From the NCBI GenBank assembly GCA_030180135.1, contig CM058231.1, forward strand, positions 55,605,129 to 55,669,128: 64,000 bases of DNA. The letters run 5' to 3'. The notes beneath the pieces are model-generated. The model worked only from the letters and a program-made list of their open reading frames with translations. It was not told where the DNA came from and ran no database searches. The translations under genes were made by a program, and so were the position numbers. This document shows positions 1 through 9,185 of the stretch, one piece after another (position 1 is the first letter of the stretch; every line of letters begins with the position of its first letter). Source of the stretch: Orychophragmus violaceus. Its lineage: Eukaryota; Streptophyta; Magnoliopsida; Brassicales; Brassicaceae.

Positions 1-697
1 TATAGGTCATCGAAGTAAGTGACTTGATCTTGAGTCATCAAAGTCATTTAGCTTGATCATGAGACCCTATATTTGATAGATGGCTTATATCACCCTATCC
101 CTAGTCGAAGGTTGTTGAAATTGGAACACCAACAACCGCGTGAGACTAGATTGGTATGTGACTTATGACAAAGTCTCAGGATGTCATAGATGCACGGCAT
201 CAAAGTCAGTACATAGGTGTATGTTGGGGTACGTACGACCGGACAAGACCCGCTTATAAGAACTCTTCAGGATATTTATATCTGTGTCATAAGAGATTCT
301 TACTACGACTATAGAGTATAGTCCTTAGACCTGAGTTCGCATGCATGTGACTGCACATCAACTGATGCGCTTTGATCATTGTCTAACGCTGTCGTTAAGC
401 GATAGTTATAAGGACCTTGTTTGGGTGTATTATGAAATGAGTAGTTTACAGTGATGGAACAAGACGGGATTTGTCCCTCCAATATAAATGGAGTGAATAT
501 CTCTAGGCCAATCGGAGATTTGAATACTGGAAAATGCATGGCCATGCTCAAACGGACTGTCCCGAGTCGTTTGGATTGTCAGTATCAAATCAGAGTCCGA
601 TGAACATGATTAGGCTTTATAAGGATGACACTCATCTTGCCTTATGACTAATCGAGATATTGAGACAAAAGGAATATGAATACAGAGATTACAGTAC

Positions 698-708
698 AAG
701 TGGGAGAT
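698..708 (+). other. polypurine tract of copia X
   Basis: The purine run caagtgggaga lies directly before the LTR start TGTTGG. The same tract precedes the 3' LTR of element F. It primes plus-strand DNA synthesis in LTR retrotransposons. Confidence 0.8.
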
Positions 709-1334
709 TGTTGGAATTATGTCCAGTAATCTCTGTACTGTCTCTAGAAAGTAAGAGTATGTCAATGATCAGACATAAGTCATATAATACTGGGGGTCAT
801 GATGGCTTGCTAGAGTCCGCTCATGATCTATAAGTCTTGGATTTATTGCCTTTATTATATGATCCCATATGGGTCACACGCCTAAGCTAACAGGAAACTA
901 TGAGGGAACGGTTCAGCAGAAGTACGGTAAAAGTGCTAGGCATTTACTGTACTTAGAGAGATTAAAGGGCCTGATTAAATCTAAGGGATTTAATCAGACT
1001 GGGAATTGGGCCCAAAAGCCCAACAGAACTAGACAAGGGTTTTATGACTAAAACTTGACCTAGCTCTTTTTTCACCCTAGCTCTCTGCGCCTCTCTCTCT
1101 CTCTCTGCGACTTCTCCCAGCTGGTCTAGCAGCCTTCTTCCTGTTAGTGTGCGTGTGTGAGCCTTTGGAGGAACAACCCCTTGGTGGTTCTGCTGATCTC
1201 TGACTCATACCTGATTCTTCCGCTGCATAACAAGGTATTACTGAGATCTCTTTATGATTCTGCAAGAGAACCTAGATCCAATCTGTTTAGGTGAGTTTAA
1301 TCTGAAAGAATTAAACCAGGACAAACACTAAACA
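709..1334 (+). repeat. 3' LTR of copia X
   Basis: The LTR is 626 bp, opens with TGTTGG and closes with AACA. It shares the blocks gatggcttgctagagtccgc and the terminal region with the 678-bp LTRs of element F but is clearly diverged, so it is a different subfamily or an older copy. A CT-rich stretch lies at 1090-1115. Confidence 0.8.
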
Positions 1335-1649
1335 ATCCTTCAGGTAGGTCGATGGTACCGCTTTCATGTCATATATCCATGGTCGACCTAGAATTGCGTT
1401 GTAAGGAGCTGGCCGATCTACTACGACGAACTCTGTCATTCTTCGAACTCCTCCAGCTATTACTGGGGCGAATACAGAGCCCATTGAGTATGTTGTTTTG
1501 CCAGCAAACCCTACGAGTGGTGTCTTTTCCTCGACGATCTCGGAGTCGTTGAACTCCATCTTTTTAACGCATCGTAAAAGAGGACATCCACCGAACTTCC
1601 TGTGTCGATCATTATCCTCGAGAGTTCGACATCTCACACTACTAGACAA
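1335..1649 (-). pseudogene. retropepsin-region fragment of Tat element A
   Basis: The minus-strand reading shows the region downstream of the aspartic protease active site: a run with TTYSMGSV, then EFVVVDRPAPYNAILGRPWI, then MKAVPSTY. This string marks Tat-type gypsy polyproteins and recurs in elements B (33029-33334) and G (46525-46620). The reading ends at 1335, where copia X begins, so the last residues of the open frame are copia sequence. No catalytic Asp-Thr/Ser-Gly survives in this frame. Processing of gag-pol would be the family role. No activity is possible here. Confidence 0.8.
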
Positions 1650-2290
1650 ACGAGGATAGCGTCATCGTGTGGTTTGTCGAGATTACTTGTCTTGCTCTCG
1701 TGGAAAGTGATTTCGTGGTCTGGACCTAACATTGTGATTTTCCCCCATTTGTCGGTCTCGACTCTTCTTTGAAGGGCTTTGATTGAAGTCGAGTCTCGGC
1801 ATAGCTTGGAGCCACCGAAGATGAAGTTAACTCGTTTAGGGGGTATGGCCCGTACACCCCCCCCCCCCCCCCCCCCCGCAGAGACGAGGGAGATTGATCC
1901 GTGAGTGTAAAATCTTGACGGGAGCCGGAGGTGGAGATAACGCCGAACCTCCTGGGGTGCCGCACAAGCTGAGCTCGCCGAGAATGACCTCGACTCGCTT
2001 TCGCAACCTCTGAGGGAGTGTTTTGGGAGATTCCGGCTCCTTTGACCGTTCTCGTTTGTTCTGAGAAGGCTTTTTGGTGTTTGACTCTTTGGTCTGCTTA
2101 CTTTCCTTTTTGTTAGATGGAGTTTCCTCCTTGACTTCTGATTCTTTTTTGTTTTCAGACTCTCGCTTTTGAGCCTCGGCTTTAGCTCGAGTATAGAACT
2201 CTTCAGTCGAGTGTCCTCTTTTGTTGTGAAAATCACAGAATTTTTCCTCATCGAACTCGAATTTCTTCGAGCTCTTCGGGCTCTAGACCG
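1650..2290 (-). pseudogene. C-terminal gag region of Tat element A, frameshifted
   Basis: The minus strand shows a charged Lys/Glu/Ser-rich tract (about 2240-2030) followed by the glycine run encoded by the poly-C tract (1877-1857) and YGPYPLNELTSSSVAPS. The reading switches between frames, so indels have accumulated. A degenerate CDFHNKRGHSTEEF reading near 2245-2200 looks like the remains of a gag zinc knuckle. Bases 1650-1760 still read as Tat polyprotein. Confidence 0.65.
1857..1877. repeat. C21 homopolymer
   Basis: Twenty-one consecutive C on the plus strand, inside the gag-pol pseudogene of element A. In the minus-strand frame it reads as a glycine run. Its length is probably unreliable in the assembly. 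Confidence 0.95.
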
Positions 2291-4015
2291 CATTGACGTT
2301 TTCTGATTTTCGGGAATCCTTTTTTGAGTTTGGGTTCTGGAAGCCCGACAGGTTCTTTTCTTTTCGATGTTTTTCTCTTAGGGTCGTGGTTTCGTCCTCG
2401 AGGCGAGCAAAGGCCGATGCGCGATGAAGGGCGTAATCGAGTGTTTGAGGTTCGCGGACTGTTATTTCCTCGCGGAATCTGGTCGAATACCACAGTCCAC
2501 GTCTCAGTGCTTCTATAGCTACTTCGTCTCGTGGGGTTTGCGATTTTGGATTTTATTTCCTTAAATCGGTCGATGTACGAGCGAAGTGTCTCGTCAGGTT
2601 TCTGAGAGACGCCAAACAGGGCTGCCTCAGTAGTTTTTAGCTCGATAAAGACGGAGTATTGTTTGAGGAAAACCGTCATGAACTGGGTGAAGTTGTCGAT
2701 GGACCTTTCTTCCAGTCCGGCAAACCATTCTAAGGCGGAGCCCGCGGCGAATAGCCTGCAGAAAGCCGGCTCTCTTTCCTCATCGGTAAGGTATACCCTT
2801 GCCATTTCTATTCGGAATGCCCTGATATGGGTTTTCGGGTCCGATTTTCCAGAGAACTCCAGAAATTTTGATTTCTTGATTTCCCGGATTCTCGCAAAGG
2901 CGATCTGGTCTGTGAACGGCGTTTGTCGCGTTTCTTCGATTACTCGATCGATGTCGGGCGCCGCGCTTGTTGCCATGTGAAATTTCGAGCTCAGACTGAC
3001 GAACTGGGCCTTAGCTTGTTCAATGTACTGTCTAAGCATATCGTGTTCGTCGCCTACCGTGGGCGCAAACTGGGCTTGTGCCTGATTGGATGTTTGTTCC
3101 GGGAAAACGGGGTCGAGAAGATTGATTGTTGGAATTGATCTCGTCTGGTCGACCTGCGGCGTTTGGAACTGTATCGTATTTGACCCGTTAAGGTGTCCTG
3201 AGCTCGAGGCGAAAACAGAGCCTCCTAGTTGCCTCGGCCGGACATTAGAGTTATTCGGGAAAGGTGGTGGCCCGGGCAATGGTTCGTTTCCCGATCCGGT
3301 TGGATCTGTGACCATTGAACTCGAACTGAATGGAGTTAGTATCGCGATAGGTGTCATTATAGGGCGGACGCCGCTACTTGACGTATTAGCGAAATTTCCC
3401 GACCCTCCCGGGGGAGTTACTACATGGGAGAAGTCCAACCGTGTACATGGTGGGGGACTTCTGGGGGTTCGTGGATCACATGTTGATTTACCCCCCCTGG
3501 TTTTGACTGGCGAGCTCTTCAAGACGGGCGTTAATGCGCCGTTCCTCTTCATCGAGTTGTGCGGCCAGAGAACGGTTTGCGATCTGTTGGGCCCGTGTAC
3601 TTGCCTCGTTTTTTCTCGTTCGGTTTAACAACAGGCTTAACATCGAACGGATTTCAGAGAGGTCATCTGGGCCTTGTCGCTGCGGAGCAGAAGGCAGTGG
3701 TAAATTAGGTCTGGTTATTCCAGATCCACCTCCTGAGGTGGGGGCAGAAATGGAATCATTCCTCATCCACACCCAATTTCTGCTCGGATCGTTAGTTCCT
3801 GACAAAACATTTGTCGGAGTCTGGCTCGTCGCGACCGTTTGAGCGACTGAGCTGGCTGGTGTCGAAGTCGTGGAGACAGAGGCAGAGCTCGTCAACACGC
3901 CATCGGTCTGGCCCATAATTCTTACCCCGGTGGTGTTCTGAGGAACGTTGTCAACCGTTTGAGGGTGGTCGACTGGTGGTGTGGCGCTGGGAGAGCCAGA
4001 TTGGTCGGGATTCAT
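2290..4015 (-). pseudogene. gag of Tat element A
   Basis: The minus-strand ATG at 4015 starts a Pro/Ser/Thr-rich N-terminal region (4015-3488). A conserved capsid-type domain follows at about 2930-2570, with signatures KFLEFSGKSDPKTHIRAF, FAAGSALEWF, FMTVFLKQYS and SYIDRFKEI. This is the plant retrotransposon gag domain, which forms the virus-like particle that packages element RNA. At least two frame changes occur, near 3500 and near 2560, so it is non-coding today. The ATG lies 75 bases downstream of the LTR edge, after the primer site, as expected for gag. Confidence 0.85.
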
Positions 4016-4070
4016 CTCGATCTATCGGATCTAAGATCTAATTCTTAAGACAGGAAAAACTATAGATAGT

Positions 4071-4089
4071 CCCCACAGTCGGCGCCAAA
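4071..4089 (-). other. primer binding site of element A
   Basis: The minus strand reads tttggcgccgactgtgggg directly after the LTR end. It has the TGGCGCC core and GTGGGG tail of Tat-type primer sites, which pair with a tRNA 3' end to start minus-strand synthesis. Element G has tttggcgccgtctgtgagg at the same place. Confidence 0.8.
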
Positions 4090-4623
4090 TGTGAGATTGA
4101 GATTCACACCAAGAATTTGTAATTGTGGATTTGGACTTTTGGATATAGAAATGGTATAGATTTCCTATGAATAGACTTTATTGAGATTGATCGCCGAGAT
4201 AGAACTAACACAGTCAAAAATGAGAGTACAAAGTATGATAATCGAGCTATCTAGTCGAAGTGTTCTTAATTAGGGTTGGAATGTCTTGAATGAATCACCA
4301 CTTCTCCTTTTAAATACTCACGACTTTGATCCTCTTGTTCCGATATTTTGGCCTCATCGTGATAACGATCTCCGAGATTTGCGTGGATCTGTTGAACTGA
4401 CGAAGACCGGGTTGCTCTATCTTGCCTCGTCTCCTATCGAGCTAGAGCCCGATCGCCTCTCACTTCGGCGTTGCTTGGTCCTTGTCAGGATGTCAATCGT
4501 ATGGGCCCAACAAAGGAATCAGCCGATCTCTCTGTCTTTGATTTTGGAACAGGCTCATGAATATGGGCCTTTGTCTTATTTGTTTATGGGCCGGATTTCC
4601 TAGAGGGACATCCAGTACCAACA
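4090..4623 (-). repeat. 5' LTR of Tat element A
   Basis: The LTR is 534 bp. Read on the minus strand it opens with TGTTGGTACTGG and closes with CTCACA. It matches the 536-bp solo LTR K (53414-53949, opposite orientation) end to end by eye, which fixes both borders. The expected target duplication partner beside it is GTGGC (4624-4628). Confidence 0.9.
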
Positions 4624-5681
4624 GTGGCCGGAGTGGGGGTGGAACTCTTTCTCCCGTGCCGAAGCGCCGAAGGATCGACACAGAGGAGAGCTCGAGGAGA
4701 TGGAGCGAGAATGTTGAGGCGCCGAGAAGTGTGGCCCGTCTGCTTAGACACTTTAAGCCTGCGGGTGTCCAGCTCCCGGCCGTTGGGGACATGGTCCTTG
4801 GTGACTCATACACCGAGATGACGGCGGCCATTGGGAAGGTAAAGGTCGTACCGCTTCGTTTTCCTCGTCTTTTTTTAGGAACTTAACGTTCGTATTTTTT
4901 TTATGTAGTTCCTGGAGGCTACGAATGGATTCGTGGCCAGGTCCGAGCGCGAGGGGTTGCAGGTAGGCGAGCTTGAGACCGTCAAGAAGATGGTAGGCGA
5001 CTTGAATGTGCAGCTGCAGGACTCTTTGGCCCTTGAGGAGGAGCTTAAGTGGAAATTGGCTAGGTACGAATGATGGAGGCTCGGCTACTGACTCTCGAGA
5101 ATCGGGAGGAAGATCTTTCTCAGAAGCTTCAAGCGGCTGTGACCCGAACTCTGGCTGCCGAAGAGGCGAGCCGGGTCGCAGCTGTGCAAGCCACTCAAGA
5201 TCGAGCTGAGCTGGAGAGGGTCCTCGTGGGGAGGGACTTCGACGTGGAGGTCGCAGTTCCCGAGGCAAGGAAGAAAATGAGCGGGGAGTACTTGGAGATC
5301 CTTAAAGAAATCAAGGAGAAAAGCGAGGGTCGGAAGGCTGAGACCAGCACTGAGATCTGCCTCCAAGAAACCTTGGCCAATATCGAACTCATCGCGGAGT
5401 TCGCCTTCGGTGAGCTGGACCTGACTCGAGGAAGTGCTGAGGCTAGCCGAGAAGAAGAGGGTGGCCATGGAAGAGATGAACGCTGCAGCGGTCTCTGATT
5501 TCAGCATTGGCAAATTAAACTTGCCAGCGATGTCAGACGACTCGGTGATTCTGGTGCATGCTCCGCCGCCAGCCGCTCCCTGTCTCGATCAGTACGGATC
5601 AAATCTCCCGACTGGGGTTGGCTCTACCGGCGATCAGGCGGAGGATGGAGACGAAGCTTCTTCGTGGTCGCAACAATTTTA
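4624..5681 (+). pseudogene. antisense extra ORF (coiled coil) of Tat element A'
   Basis: Plus-strand coding runs opposite to gag-pol of the same element. It opens within SGGGTLSPVPKRRRIDTEE, which aligns with DGGSDDFLPSNVKKRRVEKE in element B (9485-9540). It continues over an apparent intron (4839-4908, GT...AG) into FLEATNGFVARSEREGLQ and a long heptad-like Leu/Glu/Arg coiled coil ending near 5498. A one-base frame change lies near 5068, before MMEARLLTLENREEDLSQ. Tat-lineage elements are known to carry an extra ORF near the 3' end, related to the Pfam family called putative gypsy-type transposon. Its function is not established. Bases 5499-5681 read on without a clear domain. Confidence 0.65.
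4839..4908 (+). other. intron in the antisense ORF of A'
   Basis: A 70-base stretch starts gtaaag, is T-rich and ends ttatgtag. Removing it joins ...MTAAIGK to FLEATNGF in one frame. Element B has an analogous plus-strand intron at 9109-9185, which supports antisense transcription in ancestors of both copies. Confidence 0.55.
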
Positions 5682-6190
5682 ATTGTTTTGTCATTGCCCG
5701 AAGGGGCTTTTAATTTCTTTTTCATACTCTGGTTGCCCAAGGGGGCTTTTTTATTCGCTTTTGGTGTTGCCCTTTAATGGGCTTTTGCAAACTCGAGGAC
5801 GTTAAGTCCTTTTCTTATGAATTGCTTTTCAATCTTTCATGCCTTAGAATAAAATTGACTGTTTTAATGCCTTAGCATAGAATTGGCTGTTTTAATGCCT
5901 TAGCATAGAATTGGCTGTCATGACAGCTCGAACCTCTTCAGAGAGGTCGAATAAATAACTTGGCTTGAATTGCCTCAGGGAGTATTCTACGAACTTTTAG
6001 GTCGATTGTATTTGAGGACGAGCTCTTCCTCAAGATTTGTTCGAGGTACAACTCTTTCAAGATGTAAAGCTCGAGCTTGGCGTCGAATTGAAATCAAATA
6101 CTTTTTAGTATATGATGAATCGAAGTAGACTTACGTAGATTCGTTTTGAGCACTTGCGGAGGTCGCTTTGCGTGAAACAACTGTCACGTT
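5682..6190. other. non-coding spacer of A' with 28-bp tandem repeat
   Basis: No coding signal. Bases 5839-5918 hold about 2.9 copies of a 28-bp unit built on atgccttagcatagaattgg, with the first copy most diverged. Such short arrays are common in the 3' untranslated part of Tat elements. Element B has a larger array in the equivalent place. Confidence 0.7.
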
Positions 6191-6587
6191 TTATCTGCCT
6201 CGACATAGACTTGACCTCGTTGTTTTGCTTAAGGGAAGGGGGTAGCGGGCTGTGGCTTGTTGGTAGTTCTGGATTCGGGATAGTGTGAGGTTTCTCCTTT
6301 CGTCGACGAGGTCGAGCTCGTCTGTTATCATCTCGTTGTTAAGTTCCTCTTGGCATGGGCATTCTTCTTTGCGGATGCTTGACACGAGGATTTCGGCTAG
6401 TACTATTGCCTCGATTCCATAAACTAGCGAGAAGGGAGTCTCGCCAGTGGATTTGCGGGGGGTAGTCCAGTAAGCCCAGAGTACGGCTGGGAGCTCGTCG
6501 CTCCAGCTTGTCTTGCACTCATCGAGTCTTTTCTTAAGGTTATTCATGATCGATTTGTTAGCTGCTTCCGCCAGTCCGTTTCCTAGA
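6191..6587 (-). pseudogene. integrase fragment of Tat element A'
   Basis: The minus strand reads GNGLAEAANKSIMNNLKKRL, then SDELPAVLWAYWTTPRKSTG and ETPFSLVYGIEAIVLAEI. This is the end of the rve integrase core, with the Glu of the D,D-35-E triad in the usual GNGQAE context (the Gln is Leu here), plus the start of the C-terminal domain. The two catalytic Asp residues are absent because the fragment begins beyond them. The equivalent region of B is at 19431-19560 and 11667-12039. Confidence 0.85.
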
Positions 6588-6937
6588 AACGAAATTACCT
6601 TAAGAAATATCTCATCATTTTCTTCAGTGGTGAGGGTCCGTTGAGTTGATTGTTCAGACGAATTATGAAGTCTCCGGACCATCGACCTCCTTTTGAGACA
6701 ATATATCTGCTAAGTTCTTCATACGTCTCAACAACTTGTTTTGCCTTTTAATCAACAAAATTTCAATCCGCGGTTGTATTTGTTTTCATAAACACTTCTC
6801 CAAGAGATACATGACACCCCAATTCGTCCTCCTATAATCATAAACAAACATATGTGAATTACAATGAAAGACGTTTTACCATTTCTTGTTGAACATGGGA
6901 GTGTGATTTTGACCAGAAACGTGTTTGTGGACATCAT
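6588..6937 (-). pseudogene. En/Spm Transposase_24-like gene, C-terminal half
   Basis: Minus-strand exons read VHKHVSGQNHTPMFNKKW, then an apparent intron (gtaaaacg...attatag, about 6877-6829), then ELGCHVSLGEVFMKTNTTAD and KAKQVVETYEELSRY, ending with LTTEENDEIFLKV near 6590. The order matches the plant En/Spm-type Transposase_24 proteins (Pfam PF03004), whose signature runs GGLG, a H-x-H...GQ motif, an E-x-L-G-R/C-x-V segment and an EENDEIF-like tail. At least two stops interrupt it. The N-terminal half is at 34112-~34400, with element B inserted between GGLG and HKH. Confidence 0.7.
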
Positions 6938-6990
6938 TGTTGTTATGGAATTTTGATCTAGTCCAAAAGAGTCGGGTTACAATCAGAGAA

Positions 6991-7039
6991 TGTTGGGATT
7001 GGGACATTAACATGAGCTTAGTGCAAAATCAAGGCACTT

Positions 7040-7080
<41 letters not shown>

Positions 7081-7359
7081 TAAGTCTGTGCAAAGGTTGG
7101 ACGTCTGGATGTCTGAACTATCAAGAATGAGATTATCAAAGTGCAAAAGAAGGGCCATGTCTGTAAGAGTTTGAGATGCTAAGGGAAAGAGCTGTTAAAA
7201 GTGACAGCATGTCCTTGTGGTCCATGCTGTCCATACCTTCTCCAAAAGCTATTTCCCTTAGCATCTCGAACTCTTACAGACATGGCCCTTCTTTTGCACT
7301 TTGATAATCTCATTCTTGATAGTTCAGACATCCAGACGTCCAACCTTTGCACAGACTTA

Positions 7360-7392
<33 letters not shown>

Positions 7393-7686
7393 AAGTGCCT
7401 TGATTTTGCACTTTGACAATGATCAGGATGTCCCTGATTTTGCACATCTCCTTTATGCCTTGATAATGCATTTTGAGATGTCCCGGATTTTTCACATTGA
7501 CATATGAGTCTTCTGTGCACTTTGAGATGAAGTCCCTGATTTTGCACATTGATTGTGCACTTCTTTGGGCTTCATCTCAAAGGCTGCTCTTCTTTCTTGA
7601 CACGCCAAAGCAGGTTGAGGAGGAGAGTCTTCGGCCTTCCTTAGTTCTGTCCAGCCTTGCCTCTCCATTCCTTCTTCCTCTCTAAT
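6991..7686. mobile_element. 696-bp insertion with long inverted repeat
   Basis: The piece interrupts the B LTR between two copies of agagaa (6985-6990 and 7687-7692), a plausible 6-bp target duplication. Inside is a near-perfect inverted repeat (7021-7193 against 7247-7411), then three or so diverged ~50-bp units starting ccctgattttgcac (7432, ~7482, 7533). Its ends are not inverted repeats, are not TG...CA and do not fit Helitron rules, so I cannot assign a class. It contains no convincing ORF. Confidence 0.6.
7021..7411. repeat. long inverted repeat, 173/165-bp arms
   Basis: The left arm (7021-7193) starts gtgcaaaatcaaggcactta and the right arm (7247-7411) ends taagtgccttgattttgcac. Apart from very few mismatches, for example tttgag against ttcgag, they differ only in a (GACA)n tract: six units before aaca on the left, four on the right. 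The loop is 53 bp. A transcript would fold into a long hairpin. Confidence 0.95.
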
Positions 7687-8050
7687 AGAGAAGTCCAAAC
7701 TACGAGGTGAGAGATGAACTTTAAGTGAGGTCGGAAACTGTTCTATTAATATTAAGGCCGAAGCCGAAGCCGAACAACGAACAGGATGGTACGAGGTGGG
7801 AGTCCGTCGAATGACGTGCTCCCTAAATGCTGCTTGAGCTCGGAGCTTTATAAGAGTATCTCGGATCCTTCACAAGTTACAATGTCCCTAAAATGAATAG
7901 TGAGAGGTCCTATTTATAGCGTGAGAAGGCTGACTTCTTGTTGGGCCGTTTGAATCCTTACCAGGCTTGTCTTCTTAGGCCGAGATGAATTATTGATTTG
8001 GCAAGATTTCTAATGTGTTTATGGATGGGTGCTAAACTCGTATCCCAAAA

Positions 8051-8072
8051 TTAGTCCCCCCGCTCCCGCAGT
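8051..8072 (-). other. polypurine tract of element B
   Basis: The minus strand reads gcgggagcggggggactaa immediately before the 3' LTR, a long purine run in the expected place. It confirms the element's orientation and the LTR edge. Confidence 0.8.
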
Positions 8073-8371
8073 TCGTCGATCTATGGTTTGGTCAGAGTCG
8101 GCAAATTTCTTCGAGTATTTAAGTCGGGCGGAAATTTTGTTAGCTTATTTGGCTTATATGGCTTTCTTATTTCTTCATACCCTCCTACACGTGTCGTGAT
8201 ATCCCTGGGGGACAAAAAAGTGTTAACGGTCGTACGGACAGGAATATTGCGTATCTCCTGCAACGTCACCAATTGTGCAACCGCCGGGCCTTGGGATCTG
8301 TGCATAAGCAATGATGATGCTCCCTTATTGTCTGCCAAACTTCTTAACCCACTTTTTCGCTGCGTTTCGTC

Positions 8372-9108
8372 TTGTTCCTTTTACGAAATTTTTTTATGAG
8401 TTATTCGTTGGATCATTCTTCTTCCGGTAGCAGCAGTGACGGTGTTAGTTCATCCGTTTCTTTGAGCGTGGTGTCCCGAAGTCAGCTGATGATGAAGGAG
8501 AGTCTCAGATTTTCGGGAAGCATGCACCGTCGCCTCCATTTTGATGTTCCAGAATATCAGGTGGATAGTTCTGCTTTGAACATGGTCTGTGGGGCAAAGC
8601 AGACGAAAAAGGCTATGGTGGCTCGCGAGGTTCGAAAATCTTTATGCAAGCAAGCGACTTTAGATAACATAACAAGGGTCCATTCTCGTGTTCCTGATCT
8701 CGTACTCTGTCTTCCAACTGTGGATGAGAGGCCGTGGTCGGCTCTTGATGGATGGATTTGTCTCTATGACTGTTGGTTTGTCAATTGCCATCTTTGGTTT
8801 CCCCTTCCCAAGCTTTTGGTTGGTTACTGTGAGCAGCGCAAGATCGCTCTTTCTCAGCTTTGTCCGGCTGCGGTTCGTAATATTGTAGGTGCTCTATTGC
8901 TTGGTGCTGAGGGGAAAGTTGACATGACTCTTCGTTTTTTTGAGGAGGTAATGATGATCTCGACTAATATGATGATTATTGGAACTCGTTACTGGTGCGG
9001 TGAATAAAATAACCAACTGGCAGGATTGGTATTTCTTTGTGAAGGTCAATGGTGCGTCGGTTCCTGATGAAAACAGGCTGTACCGGTCATCGTGGAATCA
9101 TGCTCATG
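8372..9108 (+). pseudogene. antisense ORF of element B, exon 1 region (gypsy-type transposon family)
   Basis: The plus strand reads 8372-9007, then shifts frame near 8975 into KITNWQDWYFFVKVNGAS ending at 9108. The block WICLYDCWFVNCHLWFPLP followed by SQLCPAAVRNIVGALLLG resembles plant proteins grouped as putative gypsy-type transposon (Pfam PF04195-like), which come from extra ORFs of Tat elements. The N-terminus is Ser-rich. It lies antisense to gag-pol between integrase and the 3' LTR. Its function is unknown. The frame change shows it is not intact. Confidence 0.65.
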
Positions 9109-9185
9109 GTATTGTTCCTGCTTCCTCCTCTTTTTTGTTCTTTGATCTTTCTCTCTTCTGATCATTTTGTTTGTCCTATTCCTAG
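9109..9185 (+). other. intron in antisense ORF of element B
   Basis: The sequence starts gtattgttcc, is T-rich and ends attcctag. Flanking exons read ...YRSSWNHAHG and RTFSASYPTDFPLGLKKL, both typical of the family. This indicates a spliced plus-strand transcript in the ancestor. Confidence 0.6.

Larger units (their letters stand above)
1..1334 (+). mobile_element. Ty1/copia element X, 3' end only
   Basis: This is the non-coding 3' part and 3' LTR of a copia element whose body lies left of the window. It aligns along its length with 18024-19430, the 3' end of complete copia element F: the same block holding the word ggttgttgaaattggaacac, the same polypurine tract and a related LTR. Bases 1-697 hold no coding signal. 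The element ends at 1334 and is followed by decayed Tat gypsy sequence. The expected 5-bp target duplication would be ATCCT (1335-1339), but the other end is outside the window. Confidence 0.85.
1335..4623 (-). mobile_element. Tat-lineage Ty3/gypsy element A, 5' part
   Basis: Read on the minus strand the order is 5' LTR (4623-4090), primer binding site (4089-4071), gag (4015-~1900) and protease region (~1650-1340), where copia X cuts it. The remainder lies left of the window. Tat placement rests on the primer site, the proline-rich gag and the protease-domain signature PYNAILGRPWI. The reading frame is broken repeatedly, so this copy is dead. The solo LTR at 53414-53949 belongs to the same family. 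A sits inside the antisense ORF of A'. Confidence 0.85.
4624..6587 (-). mobile_element. Tat element A', 3' part, truncated
   Basis: What remains is an antisense ORF on the plus strand (4624-~5681), a non-coding spacer with a small tandem repeat, and the end of integrase on the minus strand (~6587-6191). Element A interrupts it on the left, in the middle of the antisense ORF. On the right, integrase stops abruptly near 6587 and En/Spm-like sequence begins. The missing RT, protease and gag were lost by deletion or recombination. Confidence 0.75.
6938..8050 (-). repeat. 3' LTR of element B (interrupted)
   Basis: The LTR consists of 6938-6990 plus 7693-8050 and aligns with the 5' LTR at 33709-34111, for example through gaatgacgtgctccctaaat and cctatttatagcgtgagaag. 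A 696-bp foreign piece separates the two parts. TATTTATAG (7913-7921, plus strand) is shared by both LTRs, but its orientation relative to the element makes a promoter role uncertain. Confidence 0.85.

Noticed and set aside
3086..3628. 180-codon plus-strand open frame
   Set aside because: It is the complement of the gag gene of element A. The minus strand carries recognisable gag motifs and this frame has none.
4090..4623. LTR shared in tandem between A and A'
   Set aside because: No purine-rich tract adjoins 4624 in the sense needed for A', and the A' antisense ORF is cut mid-exon, so insertion of A into A' is more likely than a shared LTR.
7179..7547. 122-codon minus-strand ORF over the hairpin
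   Set aside because: It reads through the GACA microsatellite and the inverted repeat, giving Gln-Thr-Asp repeats. No protein family fits.
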